64,000 bases of DNA, from contig OZ038422.1 in assembly GCA_964036155.1 (NCBI GenBank), positions 22,281,201-22,345,200 of the forward strand, in the 5' to 3' direction. The notes beneath the pieces were generated by a model. That model was given only the letters and a program-made list of their open reading frames with translations, was not told the DNA's origin and searched no databases. This document shows, piece by piece, positions 35,792 through 48,739 of this stretch (positions within the stretch are counted from its first letter, which is position 1; each line of letters begins with the position of its first letter). The DNA comes from Diploscapter coronatus (Eukaryota; Nematoda; Chromadorea; Rhabditida; Rhabditidae). Both the position numbers and the translations under genes were made by a program.

Positions 35792-37132
35792 ATGCTAGCC
35801 AATCTACCAGTCGAAATGATATTGTTGATCTGCCAATATCCCGAATTCAAAGACCTGGGACAATTGGCCTGGACTAATAGACGGATGATGCAAATAATCA
35901 AGAAATATCTGCCGATAGCGCTTGAGAGGAACATTTTATTCTACCGTAGGAGAATATTCTGTTGTATTCTCGAAAATTAACTTTAGTATTTAGTGCCTTA
36001 TAAAAACCATTACATTGAAGAAGAAGAAGGAAGAATTTGTCTGTTTAATTCGCATACTAATTCTGTTAAGCAGATTACGAAATTTACTGATCATTATATG
36101 CCATATAAAGTAGCAACTACGAAAAATAAGGTAGACTATTTCATTTGACATTGCCAATTTTGTAAATTTTAGATTTTTTCGTTGAGTTCTGCTAGCAAAT
36201 CATTTCAAATATATGACTTGGATACTCGACAAATTTCAAGAGGTTGTATCAACAAATCCATGAATGATCGATTCAAGCAATTTTACAGGTCCAAATCCTC
36301 CTGAATGGCGTAACCATACATCTATGGCTTATTTCAAAGACAAATTGTATTATTTGGGTGGATGGGATTCGGAAACAAAGGAATGTACGAATAGAGTTGA
36401 TGTAAGAAGATCGAATGAAAGCTCATGAAATAATTTATTCAGGTTTTAATAGATGGAAAATGGCAAACAGGACCTGCTTTTCCCCGTTCAGTTAGTTGGG
36501 CTCAAACAGTAACATGTGATGAAATTTTATGCGGTCACATTATAGCATATTCATTATTTTAATTATGGATATTCAGTTATTCATGGTGGTGAAAGTATAA
36601 AGATATATCGATTATCAGACGATGAGCGGGAATGGATTGAAATAGGAGAAATTCCAGAACAACGATTACATTTCGGAGTTGCATCGCTAAATGGAAGAAT
36701 TTACATAACTGGGGGATGGAAGTCGTTAATTTTGTATGATAAATAATGTATCATTATATATTTAGGTATGGTTATGATGTATTCAAATCCTGTTGGTATT
36801 TCGACCCCTCAACTCCAGTTGACAGTCGAATTTCTCGAATCGCTGATATGAATCATGAAAGATGTCTTCATTCGCTCATTGCCGCCAATGGGAAATTGTA
36901 TGCAATCGGAGGGTGAGCTGGGATTTTGCATATCTTTATACGAAATATTTGTTAATTTAGATTTCATGAAGATTCTATAAAAAATGTTTGTAATTCAATC
37001 GAGGAATACGATCCACAAACGAATGAATGGCGTGAAGTCGGAATATTGAGAAACTTGCCTGAGTCTAACGAAAGTGCTGGAAAGAAAACGCGCACTAATC
37101 GTACTAACGAGAATAGATGCCTTCTCAGCTGA
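35792..37132 (+). CDS. F-box and kelch-repeat protein
   Basis: Predicted substrate-recruiting subunit of an SCF-type ubiquitin ligase, by domain logic. Exons: 35792-35945, 35994-36130, 36173-36242, 36289-36401, 36443-36533, 36577-36721, 36766-36912, 36961-37132; 1029 nt, 342 residues, all phases agree. The start follows a TTGTTTAG acceptor. The N-terminus LANLPVEMILLICQYPEFK to about residue 50 resembles an F-box (LP..I...I). Kelch blades follow, with diglycine/tryptophan signatures: YYLGGWDSETKECTNRV, IHGGESIKIYRLSDDEREW, IYITGGWKYGYD, KLYAIGG and SIEEYDPQTNEWREV. The final about 25 residues are basic and unlike a kelch blade; downstream sequence in another frame (INTERNAL text RIYIRDYSTMIRLF at about 37147) looks like a continuing blade, so the true 3' end may use another intron or a frameshift may have occurred. 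AATAAA at about 37330. Confidence 0.78.
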
Positions 37133-37374
37133 ATGCATATTCGAATAGCCGAATTTATATACGCGACTATAGTACAATGATAAGACTCTTCCCTCTGAAG
37201 AGAAAGGAACCTTTAGTTCGATATCCCATCTCTACTTGTTATTTATGTTCAAATTAGAAAAAACTTTGTATTAGGTATTAATTGTAAATTTGAACGATTT
37301 TCACGTTTGGAGTATTTGCCAGTTGTCGACAATAAAATAAAGTTCGTTGATATGATTATCATTAACTAGACTTC

Positions 37375-37426
37375 GGTCGGCCGCTTCGCGGCCTCCCTTC
37401 GTCTAGGACTTTTGCTTCGCAAAAGT
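37375..37426. repeat. Tandem perfect hairpins
   Basis: Two small stem-loops in a row: GGCCGCTTCGCGGCC and ACTTTTGCTTCGCAAAAGT, both with TTCG-type tips. The GC-rich first stem stands out in AT-rich surroundings. It looks like a mobile hairpin repeat rather than a terminator. Confidence 0.6.
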
Positions 37427-37921
37427 GCAAAACAAAACAATACCAAACCAAAGACAATATCAATTCAAACACAACACCAATATCACAACAACTCCGGCAC
37501 TAAAACAATTTTTCTTTAAAATTAACATACATTTTATTTGTTGCATTGCTCATTTTCATGCTCATACTCTCTCACACTATCACAATTTTTAATTTCATAG
37601 CTCTTCCCTCCTGAGCATCCCGCTAATTTGCTAATCTGTATCATTTTCTAGAATTCGTCAAAAATTTAGCAAAAAATTTCAAGCTCCTTTTCATCCATAA
37701 AAATGCAAACAAATAGACTCACTAAAGGAGAAATCGTTTCTAATAAGAATAATTACCCAATTATCTGACCCAACCCAAACAAAACCTATACGTTGCACAC
37801 CTCCGGAAAATTCTGCATCCAACCATATATATATCATCATATTTTTATTATCCCACTTCAAGTAATAGCGTTGGACACACAACAGACAGACAAACACACT
37901 CATGCACTTTACTAGATTTAC

Positions 37922-38339
37922 GATCTAACCACATCTACAATTCTACCAATCTAGTTTAAAAATGTCCATCAATGAAGTTCAAGAAGGATATTTGAGGAAT
38001 TTCGAATTATTCATCAGTTGCATAGTGATTATTAATAAATTTCCCATCAAGTCGTATAATTAATTATTTTTTGCATGAAATGGCCTTGAGTAGCGGAACA
38101 CAGCCCCTGGCCAGTCAGGGTTCTAAACGGGACGAAAATTTGCGGTTCGGACCGTTAGAACTGTCCCTGATATTCTATAAAAAAAATGCAAAGATATTGC
38201 TTTTTCAGTGTCTTAGGCAACTGTTAACTAGCATTTATCATCAAAATTTCTGTTAAGAAAATTTCAAAGAGACAATCACAAAACCGATATGAACACATTA
38301 GTTGTTGAAATGAATTGCTGAATGTTTAAAGGTGAATGC
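37922..38339. repeat. Direct duplication, copy 2
   Basis: Same-orientation copy of 34751-35164, near identical, placed 490 bp before the topoisomerase II start codon. It carries the duplicated last codons of the nuclear receptor as a dead fragment. Together the two copies flank the F-box/kelch gene. Confidence 0.9.
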
Positions 38340-38831
38340 GAGTAAATTTTGAAATCAGACTTTGAGTTGGTGAATTAAACAAATTTCAGCGCTCCTGTTA
38401 GCAAATTTGAAATCGCGAAAAAATTAACGAAAATACGGAAGAAAAATAAAAATGGAAAATTTTTGAGGAAAACGAAACAACGAAATGGGTAAACGCTTCT
38501 TTCTCTAACTATCTCATTATTGTTCATGCAATCATTCTCTATTTCTTCACTTCATTTTCTGTTGGCGCTCGTTGTTTCTGCAAGTGGTTCCGTTTTTCTC
38601 ATTTTTGCCTCCTGGCGCGTTTCTCCTTTTATTTTCTCCGAATTTATGTTCAAACTTCTTCGGAATTCTGCGATATATCGTCTAGAGCAGTTCTGGGTTA
38701 CTTGGCCTAAAACTCTGCGCAAATTCATTCCTTCTCCTGCTTCTGAATTCACCTTGTCGTTTGTCACTTCGTCAAAATAATTTCCCACCGTTGTCATCGA
38801 TCTTTCATTATTTATTTTGTTGCTTTTCAGA

Positions 38832-41800
38832 ATGAGTTCGTCTGACTCGGACATTCTCATCGATGACGAATTTGTTGTCGACGACAAGAAGAAAAAGAAG
38901 GAGCCCAAGAAGGCGGCAGGTGGAGGACAGGCAAAGAAGGCTGGCAAGAAAGCCGACGCAGGCAAGAAGGCCGATGCAGACAAGAAGGGTAAGGGGCACG
39001 GTGAGTGGGGAGCAGGACTGGTTGAAATGAAAATTGTGAAATTATGAAAATCCCGAAAACGACGAAGTTCCGTCCTCCCCTTGTGGAGGAGACTTTAAAT
39101 TGTGGAGGGTCGTCAACGAATTCACTGAAGCATTGAATGATCGCAGATGATGCCTCGGGAGCTGCATCGGATGACGCAGACAACGTGTTCGTCAACATGG
39201 ACACCCTGCAGAAGGGCGGCGGCAAGAAGGCCATCGAGGAGCTCTATCAGAAGAAGTCCCCTCTCGAGCACATCCTCCTCAGGCCTGACACCTACATCGG
39301 CAGCGTCGAGTTCACGGACCCCACTGTAAGCAGAAGAGTTAAAACGTGAAAAGATGACGAATATATAGAATGCATACTTGTAATTTTTCGAAGCGAGATA
39401 GTATTCTTCATTGTGTGACGAGAGAAGAAACGTCTTCCATATCTCGAATACATGCTATCGCTTTTCATGCGATCAAGAGGTTACAAGTTTGATTGAGTGA
39501 ATTGCAGCAAATGTGGGTGTATGACGAGGAGCAAGGCAAGCTCGTCCAGAAGAACATCACCTACGTGCCTGGCCTCTACAAGATCTTCGATGAAATCCTC
39601 GTCAATGCGGCCGACAACAAGCAGCGGGATTCCAAGATGAACGTCATCAAGGTCGACATCAACAGGTCTGTAAAATAGTCAAAACGCGAGTATATTTGCC
39701 CCGAAGAAATGGAAAGTGGGATATTTTGTAGGGCAAAGCATTCGTGGTCGAAAATCTTCAATTTGATTGTGAAACAAACAACATGCTCGGATCCACGAAC
39801 GACTGGGAAAACCCATGATGAACTTTCTTTCCAAGTTTGAGTTCGACTCTGAAGCTTTTATGAATATAAGATGGGTTTGAGTGATCTTGATGTTGCTTTC
39901 ATATCTCATTCAAAATGGAAAACTTCCCTAAAATGATTATTGCAGGAAGCAGAACAAGATCAGCATCTTCAACAACGGAAAGGGCGTCCCCGTGGTGATG
40001 CACAAGACCGAAAAGATGTACGTCCCCGAACTCATCTTCGGCACGCTCCTCACATCCTCCAATTACGATGACAGTGAAAGGAAGGTCAGAAATTTAGAAA
40101 TGCAGATATTGTAACAGAAGACTGATTGAAAAAAATGAAAAATTCGCTTTGTAATGTTTACATAGAGTGCGTGCAATTCAAACTTATAGAAATTTTTGAG
40201 GAACTTTTTACTATAATGGATGATGATTTATCTGCATTCGCCCTAATGTGTATAGTTTTAGTTGATTGGGAATTCTTTCTTCAATTGTAGGAATTATTTT
40301 TATTGCAGGTGACTGGAGGCAGAAACGGTTACGGAGCCAAACTCTGCAACATCTTCTCCACTGAATTCACTATCGAGACGTCGTCCAAGGAGTACGGCAA
40401 GGCCTTCAAACAGACCTGGGTGAAGAACATGACTAAGGACAAGGATGCCGAGATCGTCAAGGCCACCGAATCTGACTTCACTAAGGTAAGGCAGAAGGGG
40501 GATAAGAAATTGACTTATTGATTTATTGATTGATTAAATTGATTGCAGGTCACCTTCAAGCCTGACCTGGACAAGTTCAAAATGACAGAGTTGGACGACG
40601 ACATCGTGGGACTGATGATGAGGAGGGCTTACGACGTAGCCGGCACGACTGGGGGCGTCAAGGTCTACCTCAATGGAAAACTCCTCCCGGTTAGAAGAAA
40701 AAAGCATGAATAAATTGAAATTTCGACACGAGTTCGCCTCCTTTGCTTTCACGCAGAAACATCACTTTTCTCTCTCATCTTCTAGTTTCCAATTTTATAA
40801 AAATCAGAATGCAGATATGCGAATATCATAAAGCAGAGGAAAAAAGAATGCTCAAGTATTGGATTTCCGATTTACTTCTAATTGGAAAGGATCAACGATT
40901 CAAAGATTGTGTTCAGGTGCAAGGCTTCAAGCAATACGTGGAGCAGTACACGAAAGACCTGTTGGGTCCTGATGACGAGCCCGTCAAAGTGGCATTCGAG
41001 CAGGTCAACCCGCGCTGGGAGATCGCTCTCGTCGTGTCTGACAAGGGATTCCAGCAAGTCTCCTTCGTCAACAGCATTGCTACTACCAAGGTAAGACTGA
41101 TCTTCTGTCTAAACTTGTTAAAAAATATTGACAGATAAAACTATTGAGCGCGCGTTTCAGGATTGAAGCTTTCGCTCTTCAGAAGCGCATACTTCTTGCC
41201 TTCTTTATCATTCAAGTTAAATATCATTAACGCCATCAATTTTCACGAAATCCCACAACCTTTGCAGGGCGGCCGTCACGTGGATCATGTGGCAGATCAG
41301 ATAACCTCGAAAATGATCGACACGATCAAGAAGAAAGTCGGCGCCAAGAGCAACGTGAATGTGAAGCCCTTCCAGGCAAGCAACCACCCGCTCTGCACTC
41401 ACAATGCTGTCTGATTGTAGGTGAAGAACCACATGTGGGTGTTCGTGAATGCGCTCATCGAGAACCCCACGTTCGACTCGCAGACTAAGGAGACCATGAC
41501 TCTCCAGGCCAAGAGCTTCGGCTCCAAGTGCGATCTCACGGAGAAATTCGTAAAATCTGTAAGTCAGAAAGAAAAAAATGAAATCATTCGTAGAAGAGAA
41601 AAAGAGATACTTTCTCGCATTGGAATTGTATCTCGCCTTTGGCCAAAAAACAACCTGGGAATTCCAGAAAAATATTCATCCAGTGGCTGAAATTTGGAAG
41701 AATAACATTATGTAATTTATTATCTTTTCCACGTGATTTGTCCCTACTTGCGCCATCTAGTCTATCTCTTTCTATCTATTCCATCATGTTTAACCTGTCA

Positions 41801-44800
41801 TTTCAAAGATACTTGGAAAAGTAAGATTTTTACACCAATGGCGTTCTGATTTCGACTCCAAACATGAGAAAATTTCCATCTCGTTCCTGGTCTTTGAAAA
41901 ATCAATTTCGATTCTGGTACAAGAAAATTGTCAATACCGATTTCGAATTTTTCAAATTCAAATTCACTATTTTCTGCTTCACACTGCAAATTAAATTAAT
42001 TTTTCAGGCGCTTCAATGTGGAGTGGTGGATGCAGTGCTGTCCTGGGTGAGGTTCAAGCAGCAGGAGGACATGAACAAGAAGTGCAGCGGAAAGAAGACC
42101 ACCAAACTCAAGGCAGGAAATTGACAAGGAGACCTGAAATGATGGAGCAAGAGCGAGAAATTGCAGGGTATCCCCAAACTGGAAGACGCGAACGATGCCG
42201 GCACGAAGAACTCGATGCAGTGCACGCTGATTCTGACTGAGGGAGACTCGGCCAAAACACTAGCCGTGTCCGGATTGGGAGTGGTCGGCAGGGACAAGTA
42301 CGGAGTGTTTCCTCTCAGGGGAAAGCTCCTCAACGTCAGGGATGGAAATCTCAAACAGGTCTGTTGACTGACTGATTGTTTCGTGAAGAAGCGACACGAG
42401 TTGCAGATCCAAGAAAATGTGGAAATCAATGCCCTGCTGAAGATCCTCGGCCTGCAATACAAGAAGAAGTACGACACAGATGATGACATGAAGACCCTCA
42501 GATACGGAAAAGTGATGATCATGGCCGATCAGGTCAGCTACCTTCTATATTTCACGTAGTACTCGAAAAAGAGGCTTTTATGAAAAGTGTACCAATCATT
42601 TGTAGATGAGTTAAATTTTTCATATTTAGCCTAAAAAGTGTCTTGATAGAAAGTTGCAGCTCTAAAAAAAGAGCTTCATTTCAGTCACTATTCTGCTTTT
42701 ATGAAATTCTGACAACGAGTAAGAATTGTGCAACCTCAAGAATCCGCGTCTATGGAAAAATTGCTCGATGATGATTGGTTTGCAGGATCAAGACGGCTCG
42801 CACATCAAGGGCCTCGTGATCAACTTCATCCACCACAACTGGCCCAGTCTGATTCAGAGAAGCTTCGTCGAGGAATTCATCACTCCTATTGTCAAGGTCG
42901 GTGGCTGAATCGAACGAGTGAAGGAATGAAGAGGAGACGAATTGCAGGCTTCCAAGTCGGGGCAGGAATTGTCGTTCTTCTCGATTCCCGAGTACATCGA
43001 GTGGAGAGAGAACACGGACAACTGGAAGACCTACAAGATCAAATACTACAAGGGATTGGGTAAGTTAATGGGGGTGATGACCTCTTGAAAGTCCGTAGCT
43101 ACTATTCTTTCGTTTTTTTTTTTTTTTTTTTTTCCAGAAAGCCTTGCCTTTTCTGAAAAGAATGAAAATAGTGAATGAAAACGAGAGAGGAAAACAGTCC
43201 TCTTTCTCTGCATACAGTAGCTATGGATAAGCACAGAAAGCTTTCAAACAATAAGGCGCATAAGGTCATAAATTTTGAACTTATCTCATAGCCGTACGTG
43301 CAAACTTTCCTTGAGTTCGGGAATTAAATGGAAATGATGATATAATTGAAGACTGACAGAAAGAAGACGACAACCTTTCTTTGATTTGCAGGTACTTCGA
43401 CCTCGAAGGAAGCGAAGGAGTACTTCTCGGACATGGCCAGGCACAGGATCAGATTCCGCTACTCGGGCAACGAGGACGACACTGCAGTGGATATGGCCTT
43501 CTCGAAGAAGAGGATCGAGGAGAGAAAAGAGTGGCTGACCAAGTGGATGGAGGAGAGAAGGACCAGACGGACTCAGGGTCTGGCTGAGGAGTACCTCTAC
43601 AACAAGGACACCAAGGCTGTTAGCTACACCGAGTTCGTCAACAAGGAATTGGTGCTCTTCTCCAACACGGACAACGAGCGATCCATTCCTTCCCTCGTCG
43701 ACGGATTCAAGCCTGGTCAGAGAAAGGTCGACTTTATTTTCGCGAAATGGCAATTCTTCAAATGTTCGATATTCGATATTTCTCCTTTTATGAGGAAATA
43801 TCATTAATTTTTTTCTGCTTCACTTTATGAAAATACTACCATACACAAATATCAACTTTGTCTCAGAAAAAAGAAGTCTGATTCCGCTCATTTCCCTATC
43901 TTTCAGGTGCTGTTTGCGTGCTTCAAGCGAGCAGACAAGCGGGAAGTGAAAGTGGCCCAGTTGGCGGGAGCAGTGGCCGAGCTGTCGGCCTATCACCACG
44001 GAGAGCAGTCCCTGATGAGCACGATCATCAACCTGGCACAAGACTACGTCGGCTCGAACAACATCAACCTGCTGCTGCCCATCGGTCAGTTCGGCACGAG
44101 GCTGCAGGGCGGCAAAGACAGTGCCAGCCCCAGATACATCTTCACTCAAGTCAGGTACACAGCCGGTTTTCTTTTGAAAAGGATGGATTTCTAACTTGTT
44201 TCAAGTGTTGAAGCATTTAAGAACGCACCAATACTTGTAGCATCGGCGCTATAACAAAATGACGAATTAAAACGAAAAAGTAGAATAGAACTCATCAGCA
44301 TAAATGCCAACTTTGCAATACCACCATGTCAAGCCTTCTTGACATCAAACTTGATTTGCAATTCTTCAAATCGTAATTTCGAATAGATTTCGATAAGAAT
44401 GGTATTGAAGAATAATTTTAGGAATTGACTGAAAATGATGGCAGAAGAATTCAGAATATCTATTTCCTTTCTACAAATATTATTTTCAGTCCGGTGACTC
44501 GTTCTTTGTTTCCTCTGCACGACGACAACGTGCTGCGTTTCCTGTTCGAGGAGAATCAGCGCATCGAGCCCGAGTGGTACTGTCCCATCATCCCCATGGT
44601 TCTCGTCAACGGCGCTCTCGGTCTGTCATCTCTTCCTCTTTTCTTTTATCAATATCAATTTTTTTTGCAGGAATCGGCACGGCCTGGTCGACCAACGTCC
44701 CCAACTACAACCCCAGAGATCTGGTCGAGAACATAAGGCGACTCATCAAGGGAGAGCAGCCCAAGCCTATGGTTGGTCTTCTTTCCGGACTTGTAGACAA

Positions 44801-47800
44801 AATCTTCACCTTTCATCATCGACCTATATTAGTATTGAAGCCTTATAAATTGATGGCAATTTCATGCCTTTCGCTATTCGATATAGGAAAACAACCTATT
44901 TTATCTTGCAGATGCCTTGGTACAAGCACTTCCGCGGGGAGATCAGACGGATCGACTCTCGTCGCTTCGTCTGCTACGGCGAAGTGGCCAAGCTGAACGA
45001 GGACACGATCGAGATCACTGAACTGCCCGTGAAGGTCTGGACTCAGGAATACAAGGAGAAGGTGCTTGAGCCACTCATGGAGACTGCTGCTGCGGGAAAA
45101 GACAAGGACAAGGACAAGGATAAGGATAAGGGCGAAACTTCCAAGAAACAGCGCGAACCTCTCGTCACTGACTTCAAGGTGGGCACAGCTTGGGAATAAG
45201 CAAATTTGACTCTTTGAAAATTGCAACTTGAATATGCCGTGAGTCAGCAGGTGAAAGACGAATAGCAATTTTATGGAGGGAAAGATAAGTTAGGTTTAAT
45301 ATAGGGTAAATTTCATACCTATATGATCAACAAGTAGAAATACAGGTTTTGCACTAAATTTGCTCGATTTCTCTTTCCTATATTCTGACCCATTTTGAAA
45401 TTCTTTTTGCTCGCCGACATATTCAAAAGACAATGAAGTTATTTTCGAAAGTTCTTCAGGCGACTAACTGATTAATTTGAGGAGTACCACACGGACACGA
45501 CTGTCCGTTTCGTGGTGAAAGTGGCCAAGGAGAAGATGCACGCTCTCGAGATAGAGGGACTCCACAAGGTCTTCAAACTCAACAACGTCATCAACACCAC
45601 TTCTATGGTTTGTAAACGGAAATAAAGGGGTGTTGATTTGGCGACTCAATTGCAGGTTCTGTTCGATGCAGCTGGCTGTCTGAAGAAGTACAATTCGCCT
45701 GAAGAAATCTGCGTCGAGTTCTTCGAGACGAGAAAGACCAAGTACATCGATAGAAAGAATTTCCTGATGGGCATGCTCAAGGCACAGGCACTCAGACTCA
45801 CCAATCAGGTTGATTAGGCATAACTGATATTAGCGGAGCAAGGGGAATTGCAGGCTCGGTTCATCATCGCCAAGATCCAGGGAGAGATTCACATGGAGAA
45901 CAGACGCAAGGCGAACATCGTCGAGCAGCTTATCAAGATGAAATTCGACCCAGATCCGGTGAAGAGGTGGAAGGAGGAACAGAGGAAGAAGGAACTGAAG
46001 GAGAGTGGAGAGATCGATTTGGAAGAGGAGGCTGAAGCCGAGCAGGAGGAGGATGAAGAGGTGAGGAGATAACACCTCATTGAGATGAAGATCTGTGAAA
46101 TTCCCGCAAAAGTGAACCTAGAAGATTTATCTAGAAAAATTAATGATTTCTTTCGCAATTTGCAGGATGAGAAGAAGGCAGACAAGAAGCTGGCGACGCA
46201 CCTGTCGGACTACGACTACCTGGTTGGAATGGCACTGATCCGAGTGTCCGAGGAGGAGAAGGACAAACTACTCGCTGAGAAGGAGACCAAGTTGCAGGAG
46301 GTCGGGCAAGGGAGGAGAATAGAATAGACCAGAGACTGTTCAGGTGAACAACTTGGAGGGCAAGACCTGGGGCGATTTGTGGGAGGAAGATCTGACTAGG
46401 TTCCTCGAGGAATTGAAGAAACAGGCATGTTGAGTTTAAGATGACCGAATGAATAAAATTACAACTTTTCAAGTCGAATTTACCACATGAAGTGTGATTT
46501 GAATCCTATCAAAAGACGGAAAGAAGTCATGTTTTTTTCCTCTCTATGAAAAAAGTTATTCTTTCTCATTTCATTCGGTCAGTGGCGGCAGTTTGAAAAA
46601 TTATAAGTCCGAAAATAATGTTTTAGCTCGAGAATTTTAAAGATAATATTAAATCATTCTACGTTTCTAGCAAGTTAGTTTCAGGAAGACCGTGAGCTGG
46701 CTGATCTAGACTTGAACATAAAGAAAGCAGGCAAGAAAGCGGGCAGTGACGACAAACCGGCCAAGGGCAAGAAGAAGACTGCTGCATTCGCTGCCGTGAG
46801 TGCAATTGAAACAAAAGTGATAAAAAAAACAATCTATCAATGTTTCATTATCAGCTTTTTTAAATTGACAAAATTACTCCTTCAAATCAAGATAAGATTC
46901 AGGAAGTTCTGCCGGCCAAGGATGCAGAGAGAATCGTTCCAGAAATGGATAACGAAATGAAGATCAAGTACGAGAAGATCGACAAGCCGAAGGCGGAGAA
47001 GGTGAAGAAGGAGCCTGGGGAGAAGGCAGAGAAAGTGAAGAAGGAACCTGGAGAGAAGACAGAAAAGAAGAAGAGAACCAAGAAGGAAGGGGCTGACATC
47101 AAGAAATTCGTGAGTCAAAGGAATGGGGAAAGGGTTACTGAGCATGAGAATTCAGATGAAGAAGGAAATCAAGAAGGAGGAGCCTCTCGATTCGGATATC
47201 AGCATCAGCGATGAAGACGCTGACGAGGTAAGGGGACAATGTGAAACTTTTCTAATCTTTATTCAGCAATAATGAACGAATTTGTCACTTTATCATCAGC
47301 TGATATTCCAAATAATGATTTTTTAAACTTTAACTACGTGAACATGACAGAATTGGAGCCGAACGTTGATAGTTTCCAGAAAATTATTACTTGTTAATGT
47401 CGATAAATTTTCAGGTGAATACCGACGATGAGTTCGAATCTGAGCTGGACCGCATGAACGATGACGCACCTCCCAAGAGACAGACCAGGGGAATCAAGAA
47501 GGTTCGTGCTTTCGTATCGAAAAGATTAGTTGTTGAATTAACTGAACATTGATAAATTCTGTTGACCAGTAATTTCGTTCCCGCTTTATCGGAGAATATG
47601 ATTTTATTGCTGCACAACTTTTTTACCAATTGGTGACTAGCTCATAATTTTGTTTGGTTGACAATAACATTTATGAGCTTCCTGAAACGAGCCAAGTTTT
47701 GAATTTCTGTATTTTCTTCTAAAACATTTTAATCCATTTTTAGACATTTGAAGACGTGGAACGAAGTTATTGGTCAGCAAATTATCTCGGAGTTTTTTTG

Positions 47801-48739
47801 CTTTATGAAAATTTGCTCTTGACATGCCATTTTGACGATTTTATAATTATAGCCTCTGGTGGAACTTTCCGACTCTTCCCAGGACAACGACGATGATGTG
47901 GTGGAAGTGGACGAAGAAGAGAAGGAAAACAAGAAGAAGCCCGCCCCGAAGCGCAAGAACATCCCCGATAGCGACGAGGATGAATATAAGGTAATGGAAA
48001 CAACTCTTTAAAATTGCACTTTTTTCCTAGAAATTTAATGAATTTGTTACTGGAATCTATAGTTAAAATGACGAAACATTTTTGAAAAGTTATTCTACAC
48101 TGACAAGGAAATCTTGCGAAATGTGATTAGAATTTCTTTAAGAAAATTTACATAAAAGTCAACTCATGACGTTAAGAATGATTATTAAGTCAAAAAGTGC
48201 TGATGAACACCGCTAATTTCTCCAACAATCAGTTCAGCATTTCTTAACAACGAATTGAAAATACAAAAGTTAGATTACGTTGCAAATACAGAACAAACAG
48301 CTCATTCCACTCAATTGAAAGGGAGCAAAAGGAGTAAGCTTGACCCGATTTTTAGGAATGTTACCGAGCCCATGATCATGGCACTTTTTGATCTGACCAT
48401 CATTCTTACTGTCATCGAATTAATTTGTGTACCAAGTTCTGCCAAGAATTCAAATTCATTTCGCTAGGTTTCTTTGTCAATGACCAGCCTGATCCTCTGA
48501 AGGCGGTATCCTGCGTTTATTCATAACTACTCCGAGAAAAATAAAGCTGCTGTTTTCTCTCACTCTTTATAAAGGATATGGCTTGTAAGATCGTGTCTAC
48601 AACATTGTGATTTTGATCTCAATCTTTCTCATTTTAGCCGATGAAGAAGATCGCTGCTCGCCCTGCCCCGACCAAGAAGGCAGGTGGAGCGCCAGCCGCA
48701 AAACGCAATCGCATCATTTCGGATTCGGACTCCAATTAG
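38832..48739 (+). CDS. top-2: DNA topoisomerase II
   Basis: ATP-dependent type IIA topoisomerase that passes duplexes for chromosome segregation and decatenation in the nucleus. 30 exons: 38832-38988, 39147-39325, 39508-39665, 39946-40084, 40309-40485, 40549-40689, 40917-41090, 41268-41375, 41421-41558, 42008-42112, 42167-42358, 42407-42532, 42786-42896, 42948-43059, 43392-43726, 43907-44154, 44490-44620, 44671-44771, 44912-45178, 45482-45607, 45656-45808, 45854-46060, 46166-46300, 46344-46424, 46685-46795, 46903-47109, 47156-47227, 47415-47501, 47853-47990, 48638-48739; 4518 nt, 1505 residues. ATPase: NGKGVPV and GGRNGYGAKL. TOPRIM: LTEGDSAK and DQDGSHIKG. Catalytic tyrosine at about 861 in SPRYIF. 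The tail is charged and repetitive (KKEPGEK repeats, acidic DSD clusters), as usual. Start follows TTTTCAG. Introns after 41375, 42112 and 46424 begin with GC. AATAAA at about 49149. Confidence 0.97.
43110..43133. repeat. Poly(T) run in a topoisomerase II intron
   Basis: A run of about 22 T residues within intron 14 of the topoisomerase II gene; a simple mononucleotide tract. Confidence 0.8.

Larger units (their letters stand above)
37133..38831. other. Intergenic region upstream of topoisomerase II
   Basis: No gene seen. It contains a hairpin cassette at 37375-37425, the second copy of the 415 bp duplication (37922-38339) and about 490 bp of unique sequence before the topoisomerase II start, which presumably holds its promoter and the trans-splice acceptor. 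Confidence 0.5.

Noticed and set aside
42013..42522. 169-codon minus-strand frame
   Set aside because: Antisense shadow across topoisomerase II exons.
43286..43804. 172-codon minus-strand frame
   Set aside because: Antisense shadow of the large topoisomerase II exon 43392-43726.
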